Origin: Streptomyces soli
GTDB lineage: Bacteria > Actinomycetota > Actinomycetes > Streptomycetales > Streptomycetaceae
NCBI RefSeq assembly: GCF_003999195.1
Contig: NZ_RJVR01000323.1
Location: forward strand, 1 to 64,000
Direction: 5' to 3'
DNA length: 64,000 nucleotides
In this document: positions 43,104-52,751 of the stretch, piece after piece
Numbering within the stretch: the stretch's first letter is position 1
Layout of the letters: each line of letters begins with the position of its first letter
The notes under the pieces: generated by a model
Told to the model about the DNA's origin: nothing
What the model saw: only the letters and a program-made list of their open reading frames with translations
Databases searched by the model: none
Position numbers and translations under genes: made by a program

Positions 43104-45637
43104 TGCTCCGCTCCTTCCGGAAGCCCTGCTTGCTGCTGGGCGGTGCTGGGGGCCGTGGCGTCGGCGCTGTCGCGGTGCGCGCGTGCCACAGCAGCTTCGA
43201 ACTCGTCGAGTTCCGAGCGGACCGCCTCCGCATCGACGATGCGAGGCGCCTCGCGTGCCCCGCGTCCCCGGGTCTCGCCCAGCGTCGCGTGGAGCGTGGC
43301 TCCACGCACCCGGCGGTGCAGCGGACGTGACCCGCCGTCCTCCGGTTCACCGGCGGAGTGCTGGGCGGCAGGTTCGGCGGCCGCGGGTTGCCGGGCCGTG
43401 GGCTGGGAGGCACCGGCCGCGGGGTCAGCCGAGGGATGTTGCCGCTGGGGGACGCGCTGCGGCAGCGGAGCCGTTTCAGGACGCCGGTGGTCGTCGGCGT
43501 CGGCGGGCGGCAGCGCGGCGCGAGGTTGCGGGAGCGCCGCCGCGAGGAGCGCGGGCGCCTGCGGACGGCGGTCCGCCGAGGACAGCTGCGGCAGCGCGGC
43601 CCTGGCGTCGGCGTCCCGAGCGCCGGGGCGGTCGGTGTCGTGTGCCGGGCCGATGTCCTCCGCGAAGGGGCTCATCAGGAGCAGCAGCGCCGAGGGGATC
43701 GCCACCCGGCTGGTGACACCGCCGCCCGGTGTACGGCTCAGGGTGACGCGGACACCCCAGCGGCGGGCCAGGCTGCCGACGACGAACAGGCCGAGCACCT
43801 TGGTGGGCGCCAGATCGAGGCGTTCGCGGCGGATCAGCCGGGAGTTCTCCTCGGCGAGCCGTTCCTCGCTCATGCCCAGCCCGTGGTCGCTGATTTCGAT
43901 CAGGGCGCCCTCGGCCCCGCTGCTCACCACCACCTCGACGGGGCTGTGGGCCGGGGAGAACGCCACCGCATTCTCCAGGAGCTCGGCGATCATCAAGGTC
44001 AGGTCAGCGATGATGTCGGGAGCCACCGTGACATCCCTGTCGCCGTCCAGGGAGACCCGCTGGTAGCCCTCGATCTGCCCGAGCGCGGCCCGTACGACGT
44101 TGGTGAGCGCGGTGGGCCCGGCGTCCAGGCCTGTTTCGCGGACGCCGGCCAGCAGCATCAGGCTGTCCGCGTTGCGCTGCAGGCGTACCGCGAGGTGGTC
44201 GATGCGGTAGAGGCGGTTGAGCAGGTCGGGGTTGGTCTCGCCGCGCTCGACGGCGTCGATCAGGGTGAGCTGGCGGGCGGTCAGATTGCTCACCCGGCGG
44301 CCGACGTTGCCGAACATCTCGGCCACGTTGCGGCGGCTGAGCACCTGGCGTTCGAGCAGCGCGGCGGCGGCGGTCTGAACCCGGTTGAAGGCGTCCGCCA
44401 GGTCACCGATCTCGTCGCGCGCCGTGACCGGCACCTTGCGCAGTCGGGGCGGGCTCGCGTCGTCGGTGTCGTCGTCGGCCACCCTGGCGAGTTCCTCGCC
44501 GGCGACCTCGGCCACCTGGGTGGCGGCGGCGGTGAGGGCCTGCACCGGGCGGACCACCGAGCGGCGGATGACCACCGAGAAGGCCAGCCAGAGGGCGAAC
44601 GCCAGCAGCACGCTGACGAGCAGCCAGGCGGCCCGCCACCATGCGTTGCTGGACGCCTGGTCGACGTGGTCGGCGATCTGGCCGATCAGTGAGCCGGTGA
44701 TTACCAGCCGGTTCTGCGCCTGTGTCTGGTAGTCCGGGTACGACCGCAGGGCCTTGGTGAACGCCTTCTGAATCTGTTCCGGCCCCTGGACCCGCAGAGC
44801 GCTGGGGTCGACCTGCAGCCCCGCGTACTGCGACAGGATGGTGTTCCACACAGGGGTCTGCTGGACCCTGGCGAGTTCGGTGCTCTGCGCTTCGGTGGAG
44901 AACCGGCCGAAGCGGGCGGCCTGGTAGGTGAAGAGCTTGTTGTCGCCGACCGCGTTGATGAACTCGGTCAGCGCGTTGGCGTCGCCGGTCTGCGCGGAGA
45001 ACACCGCGGTCTCGAAGGATCGGTAGGAGGTTGCTGCCTGCAGCAGCGAGTCCAGCTGGATGGCGGTGATGGTGTCGTGCATGTTGTGGACGAGGCCGAG
45101 GCCATTGATCAGGCCGTCCACGGGCGGGAGGTACGCCTGGTCGATCTTGGCGGTGGGCAGGTAGCTCCGCTCGACGGTGGCCCGCAGGCTGCTCAGGCCG
45201 CCGACCTGCTTGAGGGCCAGCGCCTCGTTGGTGGACAGGCTGGTGCCGAAGCTCTCACGGACCGTGACGACTTGGGTGTCCACTGCGGCCTGGGCCTTCT
45301 GGTAGGCCGTGAGCGAGGGGCGCTCGCCGGAGGTGCCGGCCTCGTACCGCACTGACAGCAGCAGCGCCTGCTGATGCTCGCTCTGCAGCCGGTCGACGAG
45401 CTCGGCGACCGGCCGGCTGTCGCGGACCAACTGGGCGTCCGCGGCGGCGTCCTGGGCCTGCCCCACCAGGCCGCTGATCACATCGGCCATCAGCAGGCAG
45501 ATCACCACCAGCGGCACGCCGACCAGCACGTTGAGCTTGAGCCGGAACGGCCATCGGTCGGTTATGCCCCGCCAGCCGCGCCGGTCGCGCTGCGCCGGGT
45601 CCAGCCGCGCGGGCCCGTTCACCTCGTCCACGGACAC
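43100..45637 (-). CDS. cvnA: Conservon sensor histidine kinase-like protein with NIT domain
   Basis: An 845-residue membrane protein. The first helix is at about 35-58 (LNVLVGVPLVVICLLMADV), then a large extracytoplasmic nitrate/nitrite-sensing (NIT) type region, a second helix (AAWLLVSVLLAFALWLAF), a HAMP segment (RRSVVRPVQAL), a dimerisation region without a clear phosphoacceptor, and a GHKL ATPase domain with IAELLENAVAFSP and SDHGLGMSEERL. The C-terminal 230 residues are Pro/Ala-rich. It senses an unknown signal for the conservon. The GTG at 45637 has AGGAGGG upstream. Confidence 0.92.
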   Translation of the reverse strand: MSVDEVNGPARLDPAQRDRRGWRGITDRWPFRLKLNVLVGVPLVVICLLMADVISGLVGQAQDAAADAQLVRDSRPVAELVDRLQSEHQQALLLSVRYEAGTSGERPSLTAYQKAQAAVDTQVVTVRESFGTSLSTNEALALKQVGGLSSLRATVERSYLPTAKIDQAYLPPVDGLINGLGLVHNMHDTITAIQLDSLLQAATSYRSFETAVFSAQTGDANALTEFINAVGDNKLFTYQAARFGRFSTEAQSTELARVQQTPVWNTILSQYAGLQVDPSALRVQGPEQIQKAFTKALRSYPDYQTQAQNRLVITGSLIGQIADHVDQASSNAWWRAAWLLVSVLLAFALWLAFSVVIRRSVVRPVQALTAAATQVAEVAGEELARVADDDTDDASPPRLRKVPVTARDEIGDLADAFNRVQTAAAALLERQVLSRRNVAEMFGNVGRRVSNLTARQLTLIDAVERGETNPDLLNRLYRIDHLAVRLQRNADSLMLLAGVRETGLDAGPTALTNVVRAALGQIEGYQRVSLDGDRDVTVAPDIIADLTLMIAELLENAVAFSPAHSPVEVVVSSGAEGALIEISDHGLGMSEERLAEENSRLIRRERLDLAPTKVLGLFVVGSLARRWGVRVTLSRTPGGGVTSRVAIPSALLLLMSPFAEDIGPAHDTDRPGARDADARAALPQLSSADRRPQAPALLAAALPQPRAALPPADADDHRRPETAPLPQRVPQRQHPSADPAAGASQPTARQPAAAEPAAQHSAGEPEDGGSRPLHRRVRGATLHATLGETRGRGAREAPRIVDAEAVRSELDEFEAAVARAHRDSADATAPSTAQQQAGLPEGAEQ

Positions 45638-46076
45638 CAAGCCCTCCTGTGTTGCTTCTCCTCGGCATCAGGACGCCCCGGCAGCCGAACGGGCCGACCG
45701 GAAGCTGTGAACCGGCCGAAGGGGGACACCGCCGACATTCTTGACCAGGCACTTGGTATCCGTTTGAGACTGATTCCGGAACGAAGCGGATCAAGACAGA
45801 CCGACCGACCGCATTGTGTCGATCACTGAGCCAACTGCCCGGAGACTACCGCGCTTCTTTCTGAAACTTCAACGACACCGTCGCCTAACATCTGCGTCAA
45901 TTTTCCCGCCTGCCTCTGGCAATGGCCGATCCAGAGGAACCGATGCCAATCGGTGACTGGAACGCTCTTGACTTAGCTGGAGGCGGTGGCGATCCAGCGC
46001 GGGGATCAGGCTGAACCGACCTTTGACCGCTTCGCTGTGGCGGTTGCAGCGCCGGCGGCCTTGACCGCCGCGGGCA
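45638..46076. promoter_or_regulatory. Upstream region of the conservon
   Basis: About 440 bases without a gene between cvnA and the gene-remnant locus. Part of it (45800-45960) is relatively A+T rich and probably holds the conservon promoter. No tRNA, hairpin or named operator is seen. Confidence 0.45.
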
Positions 46077-46295
46077 CTACCGCACCGAGCGACCGCGGGC
46101 TGCCGGCCCGGCGTTCTCCTCGCGGCGGGTACGGAGCAGTAGCGCGACCCAACTGCGGAACGGCGCCCAGTGGTTGCTTATCCCGGCGAGCCGGCGCGCA
46201 TCAGAGGCGTCAGGATCGCCAAGGCCGTAGGCCTCGGCCATCGCAGCGTGGAGCCGGCGTTCCAACGCCGAGCCGGCCCGCGGCACCTTCGTCAC
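46077..46295 (-). pseudogene. C-terminal remnant of an HhH-GPD DNA glycosylase
   Basis: A 72-residue frame starting at GTG, overlapping the upstream frame by GTGA. The stretch AEAYGLGDPD, ARRLAGISNHWAPFRSWVALLLRTRRE resembles the very end of DNA-3-methyladenine glycosylase II proteins (WxPxRSW). The helix-hairpin-helix and the catalytic aspartate are absent, so it cannot be active. It appears to have been joined to the end of a truncated membrane protein gene by a deletion. The alternative is a genuine small protein that merely resembles that end. Confidence 0.5.
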
Positions 46296-46723
46296 GCGGC
46301 AGTCCACACCGCGGCCCCGAGCGCGACGGCGACGAACGGACGCCTGACCCACCGGCAGGTCCGCGCCAGCATGATCAGCAGGCACACCGTCTCCAGCAGG
46401 CCCCAGTGGCCGCCGCCGTCCCGCCAGGCGAGCAGCATCCCGCCCGTCACCGCCAGCGAACCACACGCCGCCGCCCAGGCGCGCCGCTCAAGGGACAGCC
46501 ACCGGTCGGGCACGAACAGCAGCACGGCGGCCACCGGCTGGGCCACCAGGGGAGGCAGCCAGTCGTACTGCGCGGTGCGCAACCCCTCGGTGGACTCCAG
46601 GTCGAGCAGCCACACCAGGGTGAGCACCGCGTACAGCGCGGAGGCGAGGAGCCTCTGTACGGGCCGGGGGAGGGGGTTGGTATCCGCGGGGTCCGCGGTC
46701 GGCGGGTTGTGCGCGTTCTCCAC
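46292..46723 (-). pseudogene. Truncated membrane protein, probably the N-terminal sensor part of a histidine kinase
   Basis: 143 residues with four or five hydrophobic segments (LLASALYAVLTLVWLLDL, LVAQPVAAVLLFVPD, GLLETVCLLIMLARTC, FVAVALGAAVWTAA) and the loop RWVRRP, the layout of NarL-type sensor kinase input domains. The frame stops directly after the last helix, where a kinase would continue with dimerisation and ATPase domains. It could also be a complete small membrane protein. The adjacent glycosylase remnant supports a deletion of both genes' inner parts. Confidence 0.5.
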
Positions 46724-46827
46724 GCGGCGAGGCTATGCGATGCAAGCTGTCCGGCGGGTCGGCCGAATGGCCGATCCGGTGCGCCCAAGCGCTCGGTACC
46801 CAACGAGCACAGGACCGGCCGTTGGCC

Positions 46828-47937
46828 CTACAGCCAGCCGACCCGGCGGAAGGCCCGGTACGCGGTGTAGGACAGCGTCGCCGTGACGACCATCATCAGC
46901 GGGTAGCCGTAGAGCCAGCCCAGCTCGGGCATGTGCTGGAAGTTCATGCCGTAGAAGCCGGCGATCATCGTCGGGATGGCCAGGATGGCGGCGCCGGCGC
47001 TGATGCGGCGCATGTCGACGTTCTGCTGGACGGCGAGCTGACTGAGGTTGGCCGCGAGGAGGCCGTCGACGAGTTCGCTGTAGCCGGCGAGGCGTTCGCG
47101 GACCTGGGTGAGGTGGTCGTGGACGTCACGGAGGTAGCGGCCGGCCTCGGGGCCGATGCAGGGGAAGGGCTCCTCGGCGAGGCGTTGCAGGGGGCGGGCC
47201 ATGGGCTGGACGGCCCGCTTGAACTCGATGAGCTCGCGTTTGAGCTGGTAGATGCGCTCCGCGTCGTCGCCGTGTCCGGCCGAGAAGACGTCGGCCTCCA
47301 GCTGCTCGACGTCCAGCTCGACGGCGTCGGCGACATCGAGGTAGTCGTCGACGACCTGGTCGGCTATGGCGTGCATGACAGCGGCCGGGCCCTGCGCGAG
47401 CACCTCCGGCCGGCCCTCCAGGGAGCGCCGTACGCGGCCGAGGCCGGGCGCGCTGCCGTGCCGGACGACCACGATGAAGTCCTTGCCGATGAACATCATG
47501 ATCTCGCCGGTGTCGACGACCTCGCTGGTCGCCGTCAGCTGCTCGTGCTCGACGAAGACGATGGTCTTCAGGACGAGGAAGAGCGTCTCGCCGTACTGCT
47601 CCAGCTTCGGCCGCTGGTGGGCGTGCACGGCGTCCTCGACGGCGAGCGGGTGCAGCTCGAAGGCCTCGGCGACCTCGGCCAGATGCTCGGCGTCAGGCTG
47701 GTAGAGGCCGATCCAGGCGAAGCTTCCGGGCCGTTCGCGGGCGGCCTTCTTGGCCTCGCGCAGCGGCAGCGTCGCCTGCCGTATGCCGTCCTCGTACACG
47801 GCGCAGTCCACGACCACGTCATCGGTGCACTTGCGGGGCGGGGGCGGCCCGTCCGTGGCGCCGGACGCGCCAGCGGCTCGCCGGCGGCGCACCACCGGCA
47901 TCCACTGCCGTCGTCCTGCCGTCGCGCTGTCCGTCAT
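46828..47937 (-). CDS. corA: CorA family magnesium/cobalt transporter
   Basis: A 369-residue CorA protein. A long cytoplasmic N-terminal domain includes HPLAVEDAVHAHQRPKLEQYG, then the coiled helices leading to the membrane, and two C-terminal transmembrane helices separated by the signature YGMNF near residue 325. It forms a pentameric channel for Mg2+ or Co2+ uptake. The start overlaps the upstream oxidoreductase stop by ATGA, so the two are coexpressed. Length and motif are typical. Confidence 0.93.
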   Translation of the reverse strand: MTDSATAGRRQWMPVVRRRRAAGASGATDGPPPPRKCTDDVVVDCAVYEDGIRQATLPLREAKKAARERPGSFAWIGLYQPDAEHLAEVAEAFELHPLAVEDAVHAHQRPKLEQYGETLFLVLKTIVFVEHEQLTATSEVVDTGEIMMFIGKDFIVVVRHGSAPGLGRVRRSLEGRPEVLAQGPAAVMHAIADQVVDDYLDVADAVELDVEQLEADVFSAGHGDDAERIYQLKRELIEFKRAVQPMARPLQRLAEEPFPCIGPEAGRYLRDVHDHLTQVRERLAGYSELVDGLLAANLSQLAVQQNVDMRRISAGAAILAIPTMIAGFYGMNFQHMPELGWLYGYPLMMVVTATLSYTAYRAFRRVGWL

Positions 47938-49460
47938 GCGTCACCCTCCCGTTCGAGCACGGCCATCGCAGCATTGTGCCCGGGAATGCCACTGACCCCG
48001 CCACCGCGGACGGCGCCCGCGCCACAGAGCAGGACGTTCGGGCGGGACGTTTCGACTCCCCACCGGCCGGTGTTCTCCCCCGCGTACGGGAAGGAGAGGT
48101 CCCGGTGGAAGATGTGACCGCCGGGCAGCCCGACCTCCCGTTCCAGGTCGGCGGGGGTCTTCGCCTCGATGCACGGGCGGCCGTCGGCGTCCAGCGCCAG
48201 GCAGTCCGTGAGCGGTTCGGCGAGGACGGCGTCCAGCTGGGCCAGCGTCGCCTTGAGCAGGGCGTCCTTGGCCGAGGACAGCCGCGCCGGGGCATGCAGG
48301 CCGAAGAGGGTGAGCGTGTGCGTGCCCTGCGCGGCCAGCTCGGGGGAGAGGATCGACGGGTCCGTCAGGCTGTGGCAGTAGATCTCCGACGGCGGTGCGG
48401 TGGGCACCGCCCCGGCCGCCGCCTCCTCGTACGCGGTCTGCAACTGCCCGTACGACTCAGCGATATGGAACGTCCCCGCGAAGGCCTCCCTCGGGTCCAC
48501 AGCCCTGTCCCGCAGCCGCGGCAGCCTGCGCAACAGCATGTTGACCTTGAGCTGCGCCCCCTCCGGCTTCGGCGGCGCCGGCTCGCCCAGCAGCCCCGCC
48601 AGCGTGTGCGGCGACGCGTTCACCAGCACGTGCTTCGCCCCCACCCGGCCGCCGGCGTACGTCACTTCGGCCTGCTCGCCGTCCGTCTCGATCCCCGTCA
48701 CCTCCGCCCCCGTGACGATCTCCGCCCCCGCCGCCCGGGCCGCGTCCGCCAGCGCGTCCGTGAGCGCGCCCATGCCGCCGACCGGCACATCCCAGTCGCC
48801 GGTGCCGCCGCCGATCACGTGATAGAGAAAACAGCGGTTCTGCAGCAGTGACGGGTCATGGGCGTACGTGAACGTCCCGATCAGCGCGTCCGTCAGCACC
48901 ACCCCCCGCACCAGGTCGTCCGCGAACTCCGCCTCCACCGTCTCCCCCAGCGGCCGCTCGAACAGCGCCGACCACGCCTCCAAGTCGTCCACGATCCGCT
49001 CCAGCTCGGCCCGGGAAGGCAGCGGCCCGGTCAGCGTCGGGAAGATGCGCTGCGCGACCCGGTGCGTCATCCCGTAGAAGCGCTGCCACGACTCGAAGTC
49101 CCGGTCCGACCCCGTCACCCGCTCAAAGCTCTCCCGCGTACGCGACGCCGACCCCGAATCCACCAGCAGCCCGCCCTCCCCCTTCGGGGTGTACGACGAG
49201 ATCCGGCGCCGCCGCGTCGCGAACTTCAGGCCCAGCTCCTCCACGATCTGCCGCGGCAGCAGGCTCACCAAATACGAATACCGCGACAACCGCGCATCCA
49301 CCCCCGCGAACGCCCGCGTCGACACCGCCGCCCCGCCGGTATGTTCCAGCCTCTCCAACACCAGGACCGACCTGCCCGCCCGGGCAAGATAAGCGGCAGC
49401 GACCAGGCCATTGTGGCCTCCGCCAACGATGACTGCGTCATACGCGCTACGTAGGGGCAT
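47934..49460 (-). CDS. FAD-dependent phytoene desaturase-like oxidoreductase
   Basis: A 508-residue protein with the dinucleotide-binding motif VIVGGGHNGLVAAAYLARAG at residues 10-29, followed by LERLEHTGGAAVSTRAF. The C-terminal FAD motif is VLLCGAGAVRGGGVSGIPGHNAA. It belongs to the phytoene dehydrogenase / PYROXD2-like group. The context contains no other carotenoid genes, so a carotenoid substrate is unproven. The ATG at 49460 (MPLRSAYD) is chosen from the position of the motif. It overlaps corA by 4 nt. Confidence 0.85.
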   Translation of the reverse strand: MPLRSAYDAVIVGGGHNGLVAAAYLARAGRSVLVLERLEHTGGAAVSTRAFAGVDARLSRYSYLVSLLPRQIVEELGLKFATRRRRISSYTPKGEGGLLVDSGSASRTRESFERVTGSDRDFESWQRFYGMTHRVAQRIFPTLTGPLPSRAELERIVDDLEAWSALFERPLGETVEAEFADDLVRGVVLTDALIGTFTYAHDPSLLQNRCFLYHVIGGGTGDWDVPVGGMGALTDALADAARAAGAEIVTGAEVTGIETDGEQAEVTYAGGRVGAKHVLVNASPHTLAGLLGEPAPPKPEGAQLKVNMLLRRLPRLRDRAVDPREAFAGTFHIAESYGQLQTAYEEAAAGAVPTAPPSEIYCHSLTDPSILSPELAAQGTHTLTLFGLHAPARLSSAKDALLKATLAQLDAVLAEPLTDCLALDADGRPCIEAKTPADLEREVGLPGGHIFHRDLSFPYAGENTGRWGVETSRPNVLLCGAGAVRGGGVSGIPGHNAAMAVLEREGDA

Positions 49461-49825
49461 GCGCCCCTTCGTACCACGGCCGAGCTCTTGCGGGGCTACC
49501 GCCCCGGGCCCCGCGCCCTCCTGGTGGGTTGGGGGCAGTCGTCCCGCTGCGGCGAGCGAAGCGAGGTGGAGGTCCCCCCCACGCGAAGCTGTGGGGGAGG
49601 CTGGGCCCAGCCCACCCGCGCCCGCAACGGTGCGCACCCCGACGGACCTGGCCCGTGGCCTGAGGCGTCGTCGCCGGGTGCGGATCGCGCCGGGTTGGAA
49701 GCGCACCCGGCGCGAAGCGCCCGGGGGCGAGGGGTCTGGGGGCGAGGGGTCTGGGGGCGCAGCCCCCGGCGGGGGCCGGGGCGGCGCCCCGGTTTCGGGA
49801 AAGGGCGGGGTGGGGGAAGCAACCG
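49461..49825. repeat. G-rich intergenic region with repeats
   Basis: A gap of 365 bases between two leftward genes. It is dominated by G-rich hairpin-forming sequence of the common Streptomyces type (CTGGGGGCGCAGCCCCCGG) and includes a perfect 15-bp tandem duplication of GAGGGGTCTGGGGGC at 49729-49758. No gene is convincing on either strand. Confidence 0.65.
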
Positions 49826-50632
49826 CTAGTCGCGGAGCTCGAGCGTGCAGCATTTGACGCTGCCGCCGGCCTTGTGAAGCTCGGACATGTCGACGCCGAC
49901 CGGCTCGTAGCCCCGGTCGTGCAGCGGCCGGAAGAGCCCGCCGGCACCTGCGGGCAGCAGGACGTGCAGGCCGTCACTCACCGCGTTGAGGCCGAGCGCA
50001 GCGGCGTCGTCCGCCGTGGCGGTGAGCGCGGTGGGGAAGAGGTGGGCGAGGACGGCCCGGCTGCCGGGGGAGAAGGCTTCGGGGTAGTACATGATGTCGT
50101 CGCCGGACAGCACGGCCAGCGCCGTGTCGAGGTGGTAGAAGCGCGGGTCGACCAGCTCCAGCCCGATGACGGGGCGCCCGAAGAACTCCTGGGCCTCGGC
50201 ATGCGACAGCGGGCTGCTGCGGAAGCCCCGGCCGGCCAGCAGCCAGGAAGCGGTGACGACGAAGTCGCCCTCGCCCTCGTTGATGTGCACGGGGTCGTGG
50301 ACCTCGGCGAAGCCCCGGCCGAGGAACCACTCGCGGTGGGCCGGGGCCTCGGCCGTGCGCTCGGCGTTGGCGAAGCGGGCGCCGAGGACGCGGCCGTCGA
50401 CGACGGTGGCGCCGTTGGCGGCGAAGACCATGTCGGGGAGGCCGGGGAGGGGCTGGAGGATCTCCACGGTGTGCCCGAGGGCGCGGTAGCGGTCGCGCAG
50501 GTCTTCCCACTGGAGCAGGGCGAGCGCCGGGTCGACCGGCTTGGCGGGATCCATCCACGGGTTGATCGAGTACGTCACCCGGAAGTACGTCGGCGGGCAC
50601 ATCAGATACCGCCGGGGCGTGCGCTGGCTCAT
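49826..50632 (-). CDS. ddaH: Dimethylarginine dimethylaminohydrolase / amidinotransferase family
   Basis: A 268-residue member of the guanidino-modifying superfamily. The substrate-binding FAANGA and the catalytic His of YHLDTALAVL are present, and the nucleophile lies in the C-terminal motif SVKCCTLE (a pair of cysteines, one catalytic). It probably hydrolyses methylated arginine to citrulline and a methylamine in the cytoplasm, or acts on a related guanidine. The length fits DDAH. It is divergent from the beta-lactamase-like pseudogene. Confidence 0.82.
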   Translation of the reverse strand: MSQRTPRRYLMCPPTYFRVTYSINPWMDPAKPVDPALALLQWEDLRDRYRALGHTVEILQPLPGLPDMVFAANGATVVDGRVLGARFANAERTAEAPAHREWFLGRGFAEVHDPVHINEGEGDFVVTASWLLAGRGFRSSPLSHAEAQEFFGRPVIGLELVDPRFYHLDTALAVLSGDDIMYYPEAFSPGSRAVLAHLFPTALTATADDAAALGLNAVSDGLHVLLPAGAGGLFRPLHDRGYEPVGVDMSELHKAGGSVKCCTLELRD

Positions 50633-50674
50633 AAATCACATGGTGGACCCGTCACCCGCACATAAGGTGACGCC

Positions 50675-52020
50675 ATGCCAACGCCTGACGAAGACTTCGA
50701 AGAGTTCCGGGAGCTGCTCCCGGAGACCCGCCGCGCGCTGCTGCACCGGATCGCGGTCGGCCAGGCCGAAGGCCGTACGCCGTCGCTCGCGGGCGCGGTC
50801 GTACGTGACGGAAAGCCGGTGTGGAACGGGTCCCGCTCCTGCGTGGACGGACACGCGCCGGACGCCGACACGCAGTACCGGATCGGGTCGATCACCAAGA
50901 CCTTCGCGGCCGTGCTGGTGATGCGGCTGCGCGACGTTGGGCAGCTGGATCTGGCCGACCCCGTCGACAAGCACCTCGGGCCGACGGCGGCGGACGGCCT
51001 GACCATCGCCCAGCTCCTCGCCCACACCTCGGGCCTGGCTTCTGAGACCCCCGGCCCCTGGTGGGAGCGCACGCCGGGCTCACTGCGGCCGGAGCTCGCC
51101 GACGTGCTGGGAGGCCGCGTGCACCCCGCCGGGCGGCGGCACCACTACTCCAACCCCGGCTACGCCCTCCTCGGCGCGATCGCCGAGCGGCATCACAACG
51201 CGCCCTGGTACGAGGTGCTGCGCCGCGAGGTCCTGGAGCCGCTCGGCATGCTCCGTACGACGCTGCTCCCGCAGGCCCCGCACGCGGGCGGCTTCGCCGT
51301 GCACCCGTACGCGGACGTCATGCGGCCCGAGGTCGTGGTCGACACCGGAATCATGGCCCCGGCCGGGCAGTTGTGGTCCACGGCCGCCGATCTGTGCCGC
51401 TGGGCGGCCTTCCTCGGCGGGTTCGGCGACCCCGATGTCCTCAGCCCCGACACGCTCGCCGAAATGCGTGAGCCCGCGACCCCGAGGGCGAGTACGGCCT
51501 CGGCCTGCAACTCATGCGTACGGACGGCCGCAGCCTCGCCGGCCACACCGGTTCCATGCCCGGCTTCGTGGCCGGCCTCTGGCTCAGCCCCGACGACCGC
51601 CTCGCCGGCATCGCCCTCGCCAACGCCACCTCCGGCACCCCGGCCGGCACCATCGCCGCCGATCTCGTACGCATCGTGGCCGACCGCGAGCCCGCCTTCC
51701 CCCCGTCCTGGCAGCCCCGCTCCGACGACGACCCCGCCCTCCTCGCCCTCACCGGCACCTGGTTCTGGGGCACCGCCCCCTTCACCCTCCACCTCCGCGC
51801 CAACCGCGACCTCGAGCTCATCCCCGCCTCCGGCCGCGGCCGCGGTTCCCGCCTCCGCGCCCAACCCGACGGCACCTGGACCGGCCTCGACGCCTACTAC
51901 GCCGGCGAATCCCTCCGCCCCGTCCACGACCCCTCCGGCACCCTCACCCACCTCGACCTCGGCACCTTCATCTTCACCCGCACCCCCTACGACCCCGACG
52001 GCTGGTCCGCCACGCGCTGA
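50675..52020 (+). pseudogene. Beta-lactamase-fold hydrolase broken by a frameshift
   Basis: The first part, from the ATG at 50675, has SxxK (SITK) and YxN (YSNPGY). At about 51479-51483, inside a run of four C, the coding frame shifts by one base. The other frame then continues with YGLGLQLMRTDGR and the essential HTGSMPG, and a lipocalin-like C-terminal domain ends at 52020. If translated without correction, the protein loses its HxG element and continues as nonsense. One missing C restores a roughly 450-residue hydrolase. A sequencing error in the C run is the main alternative. Confidence 0.75.
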
Positions 52021-52068
52021 GCGGCCTTTCTCTGCCGCCCCTCACGGCCGGGGTTGGGCCGAAGGCGG

Positions 52069-52722
52069 TCAGGCGCTGAGCGGGAATTCCCGGCCGAGGC
52101 CGGCGAAGAGGGCGGTGTTGAGCGCGAATGCGCCCCGGCATTCCTCCACGACGCGCTGCTTTTCGAGGTCGTCCAGCGGCACCGCGTCCAGCGAGGCCCG
52201 GTAGTCGCGTTTGAAGGCGGCCGGGTTGCGGATGCCGTCGAAGACGTAGAAGCGGACGCCGTCGCCTTTGCGGGGGAAACCCCACGTTTTTTCGGCGATG
52301 CCGCGGATGATTTGGCCGCCGGAGAGGTCGCCGAGGTAGCGGGTGTAGTGGTGGGCGAGGTAGCCGGCGGGCCAGGTGTGGGCGGTTTGGGTGATGCGGG
52401 CGGCGTAGTCGCGGGTGCCGGGCAGGGGGGTGGCGTGGGGGCGCCAGGTGGGTCCGAGGAGGTGGTCGAGGTCGCGTTCGAGGGCGGGGACGCGGAGGAG
52501 TTCGGGGCGGAGGAAGGGGCCGGAGACGGGATCGGCGGCGAGTCGGGCGGAGTGGGAGGGGTCCTCCAGGGCGCGGTAGACGAACCAGAGCTGCTCGGTG
52601 TAGCGGGCGTAGGCGTCGACGCCGAGGCGGCCGCCGAGGAGGTCGCTCATGAAGGTCGAGTTCTCGGCCTGCATGTGCTGCTCGTGGCTGGCCGTGCGGA
52701 TCGCGGTGGAAAAAGGCGTCAT
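52069..52722 (-). CDS. Heme oxygenase (biliverdin-producing)
   Basis: A 217-residue heme oxygenase of HmuO/HO-1 type. The proximal heme ligand is His16 in SHEQHMQAENS, and the distal-helix motif is YTRYLGDLSGGQIIRG. It opens heme to biliverdin, CO and ferrous iron with reductase help, releasing iron. The ATG at 52722 (MTPFST) is preferred to upstream in-frame starts because it puts the histidine at the usual position. It lies within a few kilobases of the EfeUOB genes, so iron supply is a shared theme, but no iron box is clear upstream. Confidence 0.9.
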   Translation of the reverse strand: MTPFSTAIRTASHEQHMQAENSTFMSDLLGGRLGVDAYARYTEQLWFVYRALEDPSHSARLAADPVSGPFLRPELLRVPALERDLDHLLGPTWRPHATPLPGTRDYAARITQTAHTWPAGYLAHHYTRYLGDLSGGQIIRGIAEKTWGFPRKGDGVRFYVFDGIRNPAAFKRDYRASLDAVPLDDLEKQRVVEECRGAFALNTALFAGLGREFPLSA

Positions 52723-52751
52723 GAGGCAATCATTCCCGCTCAGTCCCTCAG

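Noticed and set aside
49461..49825. Several open frames on both strands between the FAD oxidoreductase and ddaH genes
   Set aside because: They are low-complexity Pro/Arg/Gly frames over hairpin repeats, with no ribosome-binding sites.
52014..52083. Direct repeat GCGCTGAGCGG at 52014 and 52073
   Set aside because: Both copies coincide with coding ends (a stop codon and a C-terminal codon region) in a G+C-rich context, and there is no sign of insertion or deletion between them.
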